A DNA stretch of 64,000 bases from Blastobasis lacticolella (GCA_905147135.1 LR990064.1:12418001-12482000); one strand, 5' to 3'; shown: positions 21,497-31,359, counted from the first letter of the stretch. Program-made: numbers and translations. Notes: generated by a model from the sequence alone, not told the origin.

Positions 21497-22593
21497 ATTT
21501 ATCCAAAGCCTTTGATTGCGTTAATCATGACATTTTGGTCAGGAAATTACAACATTATGGAATAAAGGACTTGGCCCTGAACTTGCTAAATTCATACTTG
21601 AGTCATAGAATTCAAAAAGTTGATGTGAACGGAGAGAGATCTATGGGGTCTGTTGTCTCTATGGGTGTCCCCCAGGGATCTATTTTGGGCCCGTTTTTGT
21701 TTCTTGTTTATGTAAATGACTTACCGTACTTTGTAAAAGATGCCCATGAAATTGTCTTGTTCGCGGACGATACATCTTTAGTGTTTAAAGTAAAAAGACA
21801 ACAATTAACATATGAAGACGTGAACAAGGCTATTGCAGAAGTGGTAAACTGGTTTACGGTTAATAATTTATTACTGAATGGCAAGAAGACAAAATGTTTA
21901 AAATTCTCTTTGCCAAATGTTAGATCAGTGCCCACTAATGTACAAATAAAAGGCGAAAATTTGAATTTTGTTGATTCTACAGTATTTTTAGGCTTTACCC
22001 TGGATAATAAATTGCAATGGGGTCCTCACATTGATAAATTGTCGAAAAGGCTAAGTTCTGCAGCATATGCTGTAAAGAAAATACGGAGTATTTCTGACGA
22101 GGCTACAGCAAGATTAGTTTACTTTAGTTATTTCCACAGTATTATGGCCTATGGCATACTGCTGTGGGGACACGCTGCCGACTGGCACAATGTATTTGTA
22201 TTGCAGAAAAGGGCTATTCGCGCGATTTATCAATTGAGACCTAGAACTTCACTAAGAGATAAATTCAGGAACATTGATATAATGACAATGCCGTCACAAT
22301 ATATATATGAAAATTTAATGTATGTTCATAAAAATTTACACTTATTTAAGAAGAATAGTGATGTTCATAATATTAATACGAGAAATAAAGATAAGCTTGT
22401 TGCTGGTGCTTGTCGTCTAGCCAAAGTCCACAAATCATTTATGGGTCAATGTGTACGCTTTTATAATAAGGTTCCAACAGATATTCAGAATTTACCATTG
22501 AATAAATTTAAAGTCGCTATAAAAAACAAATTATGTCAAAAAAGTTATTATAGTATATCTGAATATGTAAATGACAAAAGTCCATGGGACTGA
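21497..22593 (+). pseudogene. LINE-A ORF2 fragment 3: RT core and C-terminus
   Basis: It resumes after LINE-B with DLSKAFDCVNHDI, then GVPQGSILGPFLFLVYVND, catalytic FADD and a C-terminal region ending YYSISEYVND. The stop is at 22593. The catalytic aspartates are intact, so the gene was broken by insertion and one indel, not by broad decay. Confidence 0.82.
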
Positions 22594-22796
22594 ACTGCTG
22601 TTCTATACAGGTATTTACTTTTATGATAGTATATAGGACAAATAATGTATTAGTACATAAGACATGTTTAAAAAAAAAAGAATTAACGTAGGCTCTGTGG
22701 GTTTCTTGCCGTTTCTTTCCCCCACAGAGAACCACCTTGGAAGCGGCGTTAATTTTCCTTCCTCTCCCACACATGGTGTCTCCTGTCTGCGCTAGG
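22594..22796. other. LINE-A 3' UTR and flanking DNA
   Basis: 22594-22669 is the AT-rich 3' UTR, and an A10 run (22670-22679) marks the end of LINE-A. The following 120 bases contain GGCTCTGTGGGTTTCTTGCC; no gene is visible. Confidence 0.5.
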
Positions 22797-23018
22797 GTAG
22801 GGGTAGGGTAGTAGTTAGAGTAGGGGTTGGGTAGGGTAGGAGTAAGATAGCGGTAAGGTAGTATAGGGTGGGGTAGGGGTAAGATAGTGGTAGGGTCGGG
22901 GTAAGATAGTGGTAGGGTAGGGGTAAGGTAGTGGTAGGGTAGGGTTAAGGCAATGGTAGGATAGGGTAGGGGTAAGGTAGCGATAGGGTAGGGATAGGAT
23001 AGAGTAGGGTGGGAGCAA
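22797..23018. repeat. Degenerate G-rich minisatellite (GGTAGGGGTA-type)
   Basis: About 220 bp of imperfect GGTAGGG, GGTAAGATAG and GGGTAGGGT repeats, all G-rich on the plus strand. The minus-strand open frames over it (22517-23107, 22815-23018) translate as Pro/Tyr/Leu repeats and are not genes. It is not the insect telomere repeat TTAGG. Confidence 0.8.
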
Positions 23019-23448
23019 CTACCTATCACATGCAGCATGTGTGATGCACGCTCACTTAAAAGTCTGTCTGGCGGTGGCGTGGGGGCCGGGTCGCTCTTTT
23101 CCCTCAAATATGGTTGAATTGGACGATGGCTGGGCCCTGTGTTATACTCGTGAACGGGTGCTGCCTTGGTGGACTGGCTTACTCTTGCTGTAGTTTTAGG
23201 TGGTTTTTCTTAATTATACTAGACATACCTACGAGTATATAATATAATATAGCGTTCCGGCTCTGTCTGGCATTGTCGAGCCCGGTTCGGTTGTGGTTGG
23301 CGAGGGATACGTTTATCTACAGACATAGGGCGGTCAGCGTGTCACTGTGTGTTTCCTTCCTACTTTCCTACCCCCCTCCTTTTTGACGATTGAAAGAGAT
23401 ATTTAATGTCCTAATCAATAAAGAAATTTTGAATGTTATAAATATAAC
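23019..23448. other. Intergenic, nothing recognised
   Basis: No coding signal or repeat matched elsewhere in the window. Confidence 0.3.
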
Positions 23449-23775
23449 AATAGAAAACGCTGCTGCCCATTTTCCAGCCTACGGAGACTAGATCTTTTGC
23501 CTCGAAAATATTAGTCGCCTTGTACGACACCCATGAGCGTAAGGGGTTCGTGCTAATTGTTACTTAATCGGCAACAATTACAACATACTGTATCATGAAA
23601 ACACGAATAAATTGTTTTAGAATTAATTGTTGACATTCATGACATGACAAATGAGGAGCAAGTGACGTAATGTCACACTTAAAATTTTTAAAGAAAAGAT
23701 TAGTCGCCTTGTACGACACCTACGAGTGTAAGGGGTCTTGGGCTATTCTACTTTGGCGGACACCACACGGGCACC
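23449..23775 (-). mobile_element. Two fragments of the RTE-derived short element
   Basis: 23449-23560 (GCTGCTGCCCATTTTCCAGC to TAGTCGCCTTGTACGACACC) and 23697-23775 (TAGTCGCCTTGTACGACACC to GCGGACACCACACGG) are overlapping 5' parts of the element on the minus strand. They are separated by about 135 bp of other DNA. Confidence 0.6.
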
Positions 23776-23842
23776 AGATGGCAGTCGCTCCACTGTAATT
23801 ATCTGAGCCAAATCCTGGATCATGGTCAAAGCGAACCACGCC
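23772..23842 (+). mobile_element. SINE-A body fragment
   Basis: CAGATGGCAGTCGCTCCACT then CCTGGATCATGGTCAAAGCG matches the distal part of SINE-A (minus-strand counterpart at 53335-53410). Confidence 0.55.
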
Positions 23843-23994
23843 AATATGATTTCTAAGTATTATCTACCTTCACGAGATGCTAACCGGCTTCCGAGACTGT
23901 TCACCAGTTTCAGGGTCCTCAGCGGAAGACCTTGGAAGACCTTGGTCATCCTCGTTCTACCAAAATAACGAGTGAGCTTGTGGTGTTTAAGTTC

Positions 23995-24289
23995 GAAGTC
24001 AAAGTCAAAGTCAAAACAATTTATTCAGTTGAGGCTATAGATAGCACTTATGAATGTCAAACAAAGAAAATAAAATATACATTACAATCATGGTTAAACT
24101 GATTATAGGTTTGTCCTAAATATCATTATTCATTATCATGTAAATTATATAAAAAAGAAATTTGATCAAATATAGATAAATGTCAAATAGAATCAATATA
24201 ATAAAAAATAAAATGTCACCTAGTTAATTATTCAGATTTAATTCAAATATTGTTTAAAATGTCAATTCACTTAATAAACATCAATTTAC
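23995..24289 (-). mobile_element. LINE 3' end with (GTCAAA)n, minus strand
   Basis: AGTCAAAGTCAAAGTCAAAA followed by an AT-rich untranslated region is the inverted 3' end of a truncated LINE. A relative starts at 62862. Confidence 0.45.
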
Positions 24290-24485
24290 TGGGTCTGGGT
24301 GTTCTATGTATAATAAGTATGTATCTAAAAAAAAGTATTTATGTAGTATATTAGTTATCTAGCACATATAGTACAAGCTTTGCTTAGTTTGGGGCTAGAT
24401 GGCGCTGTGTGAATTTGTCCACGAACATTTTTTTGTTATTTTATTTATTAATTTACAATTACACAAATTAAACATGTCATGAAAT
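24290..24485 (+). mobile_element. SINE-B, 5'-truncated
   Basis: It runs from TGGGTCTGGGTGTTCTATG through AAGCTTTGCTTAGTTTGGGG and TAGATGGCGCTGTGTGAAT to an ATTT-rich tail. It lacks the tRNA-like head. Confidence 0.65.
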
Positions 24486-24752
24486 TGAATAATAATTTAA
24501 TTCCTCAAAAGCTTTAAAGTACGATGTGATCACCCATCCAGCTCCGCGTTACTTGCGCTTCTTAGGCCTTCCTCGGCACCTCTATCCCTGATACCTTTCT
24601 GATACCGACAGGTATAGGCGCACCTATTTACCACGTACCATGGGGCTTATTCCGCACGAGATCAAACATCGGTACATGATATAAATATCTGTTTATTTTA
24701 GACCTTTTATCGTTTTAAAATAGAGTTGGACAAATCATCATTATTAGTTCAG

Positions 24753-25003
24753 TAGCCGTATTCACAATGATTCGAAACCGTTTCCGAATGATTCGACACG
24801 AAATTCGTGAACGGCGAATCCGTGTCGATCGATTCGAAAACTGTTATTCAGTATCCCGATAGATTCGACGGAAACTCTACTCTCTATAACATATGAAAAT
24901 TTCATCAAAATGAACTGCAACCACATTTTCCTAAGAACTTTTGCGGGGTCCTTTGTCGATTCCGTATCCGAATCCGATTTCCGAGCCATTGTGAATACGG
25001 CTA
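24753..25003. mobile_element. 251-bp MITE, copy 1
   Basis: The ends are TAGCCGTATTCACAATG and CATTGTGAATACGGCTA, flanked by CAG on both sides (24750-24752, 25004-25006). A same-length copy in opposite orientation is at 29346-29596. The interior is a long imperfect palindrome and non-coding. Three-base duplications are typical of PIF/Harbinger-type elements. Confidence 0.8.
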
Positions 25004-25013
25004 CAGATGTCTT

Positions 25014-26163
25014 AAATTAGTACTTAACATGTACCTAATGAATGACCCCACAAGTGCCGCGTAGGGACGCAACCGTGACATAACGTCAAGATGATAATGA
25101 TGACGTACTTGATAAATAACAAACCAGTAATATATGCAGTGTAGATAGCATACATAAAAGATTATGTTTTATCGACAACATCGACATATTTGACCTCTAC
25201 TTAAAAATCGATTAGTATGTACCGCATAGGTACTGTCACATACGAAGGTAAATTGTTCAAAATTACCTAAATTATTTAATATTTATCGAGCTATACACTG
25301 TTTACTCGTTTTAGAGATTACAGGGTTGAATCGAGGCTCGATGTAAAAATAAATGATATAAATAATGGATCATAAGTGTTCAGGTGTTCAGGCCCGGTCT
25401 AGTTTTGGCCAACGACTCGAAAAGCCTGATTAAACAAAAGTATTATTTATAACAAACAGTTAAAAGTTCCAATAAAAATGGGTTAGCCCGACAGTCCTAA
25501 AACCATTTCCAAGGATATTTTTAAACGCCTGAGGGAAAATATTATTTGTCAGACGGCAGTCGCAGCACGTAAAATCCCAAAACACTATTATTTTGAGGAT
25601 TATGTCAGGAAACCGTTGTCAGTAAATCTAAAAGCCCTTTCCTAGTAGTATGTTCCTGTCTGGCAGATTTGCCGTTGAGCCGGGATTAACCGCTAGAATG
25701 AAGAGGAGAATAGAATGCATTAGGCATCCTGATATTATTGCATTCGCTACTCCCCGGGTGTTGCAGAGTCGCAGCACGGGTTCATATTGGCAGCGGTGAT
25801 CACTTTCTCGTTACGGCAATACGCTTGCTCGTTTGAATCTCTCTAAATAAACATCATCTTTGCTCCAGCCCAGGGTTTGTCTTGACCAAGACCCAAGATT
25901 TTACAGGCATGGCTAGGCCAGGCCTCCTTCTATTAAAAAAAAATCATAAGTATAGGACAACTACTACTGAACTTAGGTGTGTATTAAATGCTCTACTAAT
26001 CTGCTAAGAGTCTGGAAAAGTTTTCCCTTAATTCGGCTCTGTAATTCAGTCATTATCACATACGATTTAATGTTAAAATAATGATGAGGAAGCCTTGTTT
26101 TGTCCTTTACAAAATAAAAATAGACTTTTCAATGTCCTATGGGCTTTAAAAACGCGTGTAAAT
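25014..26163. other. Intergenic and presumed gene 1 upstream region
   Basis: No second gene is seen. 25735-25850 contains a decayed SINE-C-like piece (GGCAGCGGTGATCACTTTC). The last few hundred bases before 26164 should hold the gene 1 promoter, but I see no clear TATA box or initiator. Confidence 0.35.
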
Positions 26164-26226
26164 ATGTTGGGGTTAGGTGTGATGTTATTTGTTCTGTGTG
26201 CATTTTCGGTTGTTCCAGTTCACACG
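26164..26226 (+). CDS. Gene 1 exon 1, signal peptide
   Basis: 21 codons from ATG with a Leu/Val/Phe-rich core, then donor GTACGT at 26227. A later in-frame ATG at codon 7 could also start. Exon 1 is not similar to gene 2's exon 1 in sequence, only in role and phase. Confidence 0.55.
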
Positions 26227-29200
26227 GTACGTTTTTTATAGGTATTTTTATATTATCACCAAGAAGATTATTTGGAGATTTGTACCTGGGCAAAATGTCG
26301 AATTTGATCTATCACCGCGCGAGGATAGGCCTTCAAGCATGTACATGAAATCATGAAAAATTAAATGGAAATATATTCCGGAGCGATCTCTTTAACGACA
26401 AATCATCTATACTATAAATAAAATCATCATCTTGGCGTTAATGTCCCGGTTGTGCTCTCACTACCGAGGGCCCAGGGTCCGCCTTGACCATGATCCAGCG
26501 CTTGGTAGATAATTACAGTGGAGCGACTGCTATCCGTTAACGGAAACCTGACCAGATTGGAGCATGGTTACACATTCAGTCGCCTGAATGCGCAGGTTTC
26601 ATCGCGATGTTTTCCCTCGCCGTAAGAGCATCGGTTAGTGTTCAACTAATGTACATAACTCCAAGCTACCAGGGGAACCTGACCAGATTGGATCATGGTT
26701 ACACATTTATCATCTATACATATCAGTTGAAAGACGCCCACTGCTGGGCAAAGGCCTCCCCCAGAGACCTCCAAAAAGACCGGTCCTGTGCCTTCTGCAT
26801 CCAGCTAGTACCTGCGATCTTTACCAGGTTGTCGGCCCACCTTGTGGGAGGCCTACCCACGCTGCGTCTTCCGGCACGTGGTCGCCACTCGACAGCTTTG
26901 CTGCCCCATCGGCCATTTATACTATAGCCAATGCTTATCTCTCGCAGGCTACCACGTTGAGGCTAATAAAACTGCAAAGATGCGCCTTGCCTGCCAGCAG
27001 TTACGACCCAGACTTAGCTGTGACCTACAACATGACTGCGACGAAGCTAAGCAGAAAGACAACAGTACTGAAGGCTACCATAGATGTTAAAAAGAAAACT
27101 GGGCCGCTTTACGTATGTTTTTTATCCTATACTAGAGGAAGTAGCTGAGGAAACAACAGCTCACGTGATCCTGGAGTGTGAGGAGCTAAAGGACTACAGA
27201 GCTAAAGCCTCAATAGGAACCCAGTTCCTTCGAGAAGTCTGTGAACGTCCCAAGAGACTAATAGACTTCTGGAAGGAGCTGGGCTGGCTACAATAGCCGG
27301 CTCTCAGTCACGTATAAGGGACCGAATTTGAGCCCAAGCACGGAAAATGGGAGCCCTAAACCTAAAGCTAAGCTATACTAGTGGAACCGGCGCGACTTCG
27401 TTCGCGTGGCGTCCTACCACTATAGGACTATGGAATAGGAATAGGCAAGTACTACGAAGAGGTCAAATTGTATCTCTGGTTCTATCTAACCGAATTAGAT
27501 GAATCATGGCCTAGATTTTAAGCTGGACCCCAAACTACCAAACTGTGAAAATCCAATCAAAATCCGTTCGACGCCATTTCCATGATTTTTTATGGTTTTG
27601 CTGGTCTATTATAGTTCTACATCGGGTGTTCTAGTTTCTAAAATCAATTATACCCTAAATTTTGTCCAGGCTGAATAGCTACATAACAAAAACAGTGTCA
27701 TTAAAATCCGTCCAGTTGTTCCGGAGATTAGCGGGTACAAAAAATAGACAAACAAACAGGCAAACAGACAGACATAAATTTTAAAAATTCTTAGTCAATG
27801 TCGTCATCGTCCTAAATTATATTTTTTGTAAATATATTCAATGTACAGACACACTTTTTTACTGTTTTTGATAGGTACTTATGTATATAGATTTGAATTT
27901 AATATCTACACTTTACACTTCACATAAAGAATCCTTAGAATAGAATATAATGTCTTTATTGCAAAAAATGTGCTATTTAACATTTTTGACTCACACACTT
28001 TGCCAGAATCTGGCATGCAATAATTTATAATAATTAACAGGTGACCTTCCGCGTGAATGCCATCAAGGAGAACTCCGCCAAGGAGTTAGTTATTTCATTC
28101 AACAACAGAACGTGCGATTTCACCTTCTTCAAGGCTTTCCTGAGCGCTATGAAAATCACTCTAACACCAGATTGCTACTTATTACCTGTAAGTATAATAA
28201 CAGAGACCTTTTAAAGGTATGTTGTAAGGTCACTGTGGACTGAATAGGCGCATATACATGTTTAACTTAAAGATCAGCAGAACGAAAAACTGCAGATTCT
28301 GTAAGGAGGACGAGGAAACGCCTCTACACTTGATCTGCAAGTGCGAAGCCCTGATGCGCAAACGTAACATCCATTTTGGTAAATACCAGCTACTATCAGA
28401 TGAGGTGCACGACATCAGTGCTAAGAACCTATTACTGTTCATAGAAGCTGTAGGAATCAGCACTGAATTGTAAGCTAGAGACGATCATAATAGATCAGCA
28501 ATGGTCGCAGTGATACTAGGACATTTAGCCTTGTAAAGCCCACTTAACATAATAATAATACATCAAAATGTTCCGGGTTTCCTACCGCGTACCTTTGTGG
28601 ATGAGTAACCCGATATTTTGACACAGTTGGTCACGGGACGACTGGAGAGCTGCGAGCGCCGGACAGTGTTGAAGTTCATACTCGTTAACAAAGATACGCG
28701 GTAGGAAACCGGAACATACCTTTAAAATGTGGAACAGAGACCTACCCGAAACCAGTATAAGTGCCATGAGCGAATTCGGCGGTGTAGGTCAAATTCTCAG
28801 GACAGATTCTGAGGTAGTCAGTTTCTTATTTAGTCAAATTCGGGCTACGTCAGAAAGAGGAGATACAGAGGCCCTAAGTCCTGCAGTGGACTGTTGTGGG
28901 CTTTGTAGATGGACTACGTCAGATTTTGAGTTAGTCATTCGCGTTTTGGTACAATTAAGGTAGAAAATAAGAAATTGACATTCTCAGTTTCTTATTTAGT
29001 CGGATTCGGACTATGTCAGTTTTTGATATGGTCAGGCGCGCTTTGGTACAGTTAAGGTAGATAATAAGAAATTTACCGTAGAATCTGTGGTCCTGTGAAT
29101 CTGACCTACATTTTTTTTTTTTTTTTTTTTTTATGTTATCCGGCAGACAAACAGGCATGCGGGCCACCTGATGGAAAGTGGTCACCGCCGCCTATGGACA

Positions 29201-30680
29201 TCAGCAACACCAGGGGAGTCACCAATGCGTCGCCGAGTGCGATGAACGCGAGTGCGAACCTGCTGGGCATAGGCCTGCCCAGAGATCCCCATAAAGGCCG
29301 GTCTTGTGCCTTCCGCATACCATTGGTACCAGCGATCTTTACCAGTAGCCGTATTCATAATGGCTCTGAAATCGGATTCGGATACGGAATCGACAAAGGA
29401 CCCCGCAAAAGTTCTTAGAAAAATATGGTTTCAGTTAATTTTGATGAAATTTTCATATGTTATAGAGAGTAGAGTTTCCGTGGAATCTATCGGGATTCTG
29501 AATAACAGTGTTCGAATCGATCGACACGGATTCGCCGCTCACGAATTTCGTGTCGAATCGTTCGGAAACGGTTTCAAATCATTGTGAATACGGCTACTGG
29601 AGGACCCTGAGGGCAAAAATGAATCCATGGTACTGCTCGGCTGTAAGCCGTATTGGAATTCCGACAAGGAGCATTCCTGGCGAAGTCTCTGGTCGATAAT
29701 ACATTCGAATATCTTCATTGTGTGGCTCATGAGTTTGATCATCAGATCGACAGATTGTCGGTCTACGGTCTACCCACACTGATACGTTTTTTTATATTGG
29801 TATTTGAATAAAATTATTACTTTAATTTTCAGGGGAGGGAAACAAATAATATAAACCTCGAGGATTTCCAATGGTTGCTGACAAAGTTTGTGACCGAGCC
29901 GGGGAAGTGAGTTGACAATGTTACTTATACCAGTTGAATGAAAGAAAAATTTACCACTTTCTTTTTTGCCCCATTTAACCTATCAGACAGAATAGGTAAT
30001 ATCGCAAAACCCCTTACCAAGTTTACATAATATATACTCGAATATGTTCTAAACTACTTTACCAATTTTAATGAAACAGAACCATCTTAATTAAACTGAC
30101 TTTCAAATATAGAAAACCGCATCGAAATCGGTCCAGTCGTTCGGGAGCTACGATTCCACAGACACACGCATCAACAAATACTCAGAGACACATATACGAG
30201 TACACACGACAGACTTATAACACCCCTCTTTTTTAGAAATTAGCAAAAGGAGTGCTATTAATTAATGGTGTAATTCATAATAGTTTAGACGTTTATTAAA
30301 CCTATTTTAGCCAAACATGCTTTGACACTTTCTTTTCAAATTCAATAATTTCAGTGGCAGTGATTTATCCTCTTATGTGGGTTCTAGAAGGAAAAAGACC
30401 GGTCTGGCTCACATCGTGGCAGTTTGGTTTTTTAGCCATATTAAAGTAACGTTTCGGTTTGGTGACTATAATGTGGCAGAAAAGCGAAACTCCCAAAATT
30501 GTGTAAGCCCTCACATTCTATATGTATGGACCGCGTTCAGAGGAATCCCCTCTTAAGCATTATCTATTGATTACTTTAATGGTGTTGAATGTAATTAACA
30601 GGTACGCGTACGAATCCGAATACAGGACTGCTAAAGGAGTATTGGCCTGCGTGGAATTAAGTATCGACCTTAGATTTTAA
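26164..30680 (+). CDS. Gene 1: small secreted protein, DUF1091/MD-2-like (tentative)
   Basis: Built from splice sites: exons 26164-26226, 26948-27112, 28041-28187, 29833-29906 and 30602-30680 give 175 aa. All junctions have AG/GT and agree in phase (0,0,0,2). Exon 1 encodes a hydrophobic signal peptide (MLGLGVMLFVLCAFSVVPVH). The mature part has four cysteines (LQRC, RTCDF, PDCYLLP, VLACVE), a YNMTATK sequon and a second NRT sequon. The CDF...PDCY..PG...N...F..W and EPGKYAYE pattern recalls DUF1091/CheB-type or MD-2-like secreted lipid-binding proteins; this family call is by eye. Gene 2 downstream is a paralogue with identical exon design. Introns are packed with SINE, LINE and MITE copies. 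A poly(A) signal AATAAA lies at 30698-30703. Confidence 0.72.
26425..26720 (-). mobile_element. SINE-A in gene 1 intron 1
   Basis: CATCATCTTGGCGTTAATG (an inverted ATG-type tail) leads through CCTTGACCATGATCCAGCG and GGTTACACATTCAG to AATGTACATAACTCC. It is followed by a further piece of the SINE-A body (GGGGAACCTGACCAGATTGG). Confidence 0.65.
26729..26927 (-). mobile_element. RTE-A 3' fragment in gene 1 intron 1
   Basis: It matches the 3' 200 bp of RTE-A (12640-12840): AAGACGCCCACTGCTGGGC through GGAGGCCTACCCACGCTGC to CCCCATCGGCCAT. It ends only 20 bp before the exon 2 acceptor. Confidence 0.8.
26948..27112 (+). CDS. Gene 1 exon 2
   Basis: Acceptor CTCGCAG, donor GTATGT. 55 codons, the same number as gene 2 exon 2. 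Shared blocks: IKL, YNMTATK, RKTT and KTGPL. Confidence 0.8.
27130..27295 (+). mobile_element. LINE C-terminal fragment in gene 1 intron 2
   Basis: It encodes TTAHVILECEELKDYR and ends LIDFWKELGWL, the style of the C-terminal end after an RNase H domain in R1/Jockey-group LINEs. It starts just beyond the exon 2 donor. Confidence 0.5.
27375..27800. mobile_element. Dispersed repeat, unclassified
   Basis: It opens CTATACTAGTGGAACCGGCG and CGACTTCGTTCGCG, as at 58132-58170. Its other end has ATCCGTCCAGTTGTTCCGGA followed by ACAAACAGGCAAACAGACAG. The same style of ending occurs near 30120-30200 and 58430-58510. Family unknown. Confidence 0.45.
28041..28187 (+). CDS. Gene 1 exon 3
   Basis: Acceptor TAATTAACAG, donor GTAAGT. 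49 codons as in gene 2 exon 3. Shared blocks: FRV/FRA, the first CysAsp/CysThr pair, and AMKITLTPDCY against AVKITFTPDCY. Confidence 0.85.
28246..28473 (+). mobile_element. LINE C-terminal zinc-knuckle fragment in intron 3
   Basis: CRFCKEDEETPLHLICKC is the Cys-His motif seen at the C-terminus of several non-LTR ORF2 proteins. It is followed by a stop at 28473. No RT domain is present. Confidence 0.55.
28569..28716. mobile_element. 148-bp foldback MITE in intron 3
   Basis: TGTTCCGGGTTTCCTACCGC is inverted at the right end (GCGGTAGGAAACCGGAACA), with stems of about 30 bp. A partial relative with TTCCGGGTGTCCTACCGCGT is at 31998-32040. Confidence 0.65.
28810..29080. repeat. Diverged tandem duplication in intron 3
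   Basis: GTCAGTTTCTTATTTAGTC at about 28818 and the similar CTCAGTTTCTTATTTAGTCG at about 28983 each lead to a TTTGGTACA.TTAAGGTAGA block and an AATAAGAAATT end. A 40-bp piece of the RTE-derived 3' tip (GGCCCTAAGTCCTGCAGTGG) lies inside the first unit only. Confidence 0.5.
29106..29260 (-). mobile_element. SINE-C, minus strand, with poly(T)
   Basis: A T-run of about 24 at 29109-29132 is followed by CAGACAAACAGGCATGCGGG and CCACCTGATGGAAAGTGGTC. It is a truncated SINE-C; a similar copy is at 51150-51265. Confidence 0.65.
29263..29342 (-). mobile_element. RTE-A 3' fragment
   Basis: CTGGGCATAGGCCTGCCCAG to CAGCGATCTTTACCAG matches the RTE-A 3' region near 12662-12750. The MITE at 29346 begins immediately after it. 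Confidence 0.65.
29346..29596. mobile_element. 251-bp MITE, copy 2
   Basis: Inverted relative to the copy at 24753-25003 and exactly the same length. Flanks are CAG on the left and CTG on the right, so the target duplication is imperfect. It may have been altered because the flanks belong to two different RTE fragments. Confidence 0.78.
29600..29790 (-). mobile_element. RTE-B RT fragment
   Basis: The minus strand encodes IKLMSHTMKIFECIIDQRLRQ, an RT block shared with the plus-strand fragment at 54880-54960 (LMSHTMKLFEFIIDHRLRQ, read with frameshifts). Confidence 0.6.
29833..29906 (+). CDS. Gene 1 exon 4
   Basis: Acceptor AATTTTCAG, donor GTGAGT. 24 codons plus two bases; NINLEDFQWLL corresponds to VNIRDFEWLM in gene 2. 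It is two codons shorter than the paralogue exon. Confidence 0.8.
30040..30235 (+). mobile_element. Dispersed repeat end in gene 1 intron 4
   Basis: ACTACTTTACCAATTTTAATG then ATCGAAATCGGTCCAGTCGT, ending in a run of ACACA-type bases. It shares the ATCGGTC(C)A(G) block with the end of the repeat at 58140-58510. Confidence 0.4.
30602..30680 (+). CDS. Gene 1 exon 5, C-terminus and stop
   Basis: Acceptor AATTAACAG. It completes the Lys codon left by exon 4, then YAYESEYRTAKGVLAC and a TAA stop at 30678. It corresponds to YAYEVEFNTPKGVVTC in gene 2. Confidence 0.82.
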
Positions 30681-30830
30681 CGTAGGATTAATAAGTAAAT
30701 AAATAATATTAATAATGTTCAACAGTATTTTATTTAAGCAACAACACTACACAACAAAACCTAAACAATTGTAATTTAAACTGTAAATAAACTACATACA
30801 CTAGTGAATTCATAAAAACAAATGGAATGC

Positions 30831-31220
30831 GAAATTGAAATTGAAATTGAAATTGAAATTGAAATTGAAATTGAAATTGAAATTGAAATTGAAATTGAAA
30901 TTGAAATTGAAATTGAAATTGAAATTGAAATTGAAATTGAAATTGAAATTGAAATTGAAATTGAAATTGAAATTGAAATTGAAATTGAAATTGAAATTGA
31001 AATTGAAATTGAAATTGAAATTGAAATTGAAATTGAAATTGAAATTGAAATTGAAATTGAAATTGAAATTGAAATTGAAATTGAAATTGAAATTGAAATT
31101 GAAATTGAAATTGAAATTGAAATTGAAATTGAAATTGAAATTGAAATTGAAATTGAAATTGAAATTGAAATTGAAATTGAAATTGAAATTGAAATTGAAA
31201 TTGAAATTGAAATTGAAATT
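30831..31220. repeat. Perfect hexanucleotide array (GAAATT)65
   Basis: 390 bp made of 65 uninterrupted GAAATT units by count. Several reading frames stay open across it (Glu-Ile, Leu-Lys, Asn-Phe, Ser-Ile repeats). These are artefacts of the array, not genes. It starts 150 bp after the gene 1 stop codon and beyond the AATAAA signal. Confidence 0.97.
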
Positions 31221-31359
31221 AAACTGCAGTGCTCGTCTGCTAAGTGAACGCACTGCACTGAATACGATTCTATGATTGCTCCATTTAGTTCGTTCGTTCG
31301 TTGACGGACGCATAGTGCCGACCACTACTCAAGTATTGTCAGTTGGAACCCTGTGCGTT

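Larger units (their letters stand above)
10704..22679 (+). mobile_element. LINE-A, CR1/Jockey-type LINE split by two nested LINEs
   Basis: LINE-A comprises 10704-12622, 15818-16324 and 21497-22679. The interruptions are RTE-A (12623-15806) and LINE-B (16325-21492). Its ORF2 continues in register across both junctions once the inserts and one target-site copy are removed. It is 5' truncated inside ORF1 and ends with a short A run at 22670-22679. One indel around 16275 shifts frame within fragment 2. The order (LINE-A first, then both inserts) is certain from the nesting; the order of the two inserts is not determinable. Confidence 0.85.

Noticed and set aside
22797..23018. Interstitial telomere sequence
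   Set aside because: The units are GGTAGGG/GGTAAGATAG, not the TTAGG repeat of insect telomeres.
22517..23107. 196-codon minus-strand Pro/Tyr-rich frame
   Set aside because: It is a translation of the G-rich minisatellite.
30776..31325. Long open frames of Ile-Ser, Glu-Ile, Leu-Lys and Asn-Phe repeats
   Set aside because: They are translations of the (GAAATT)65 array, which contains no stop codon in these frames.
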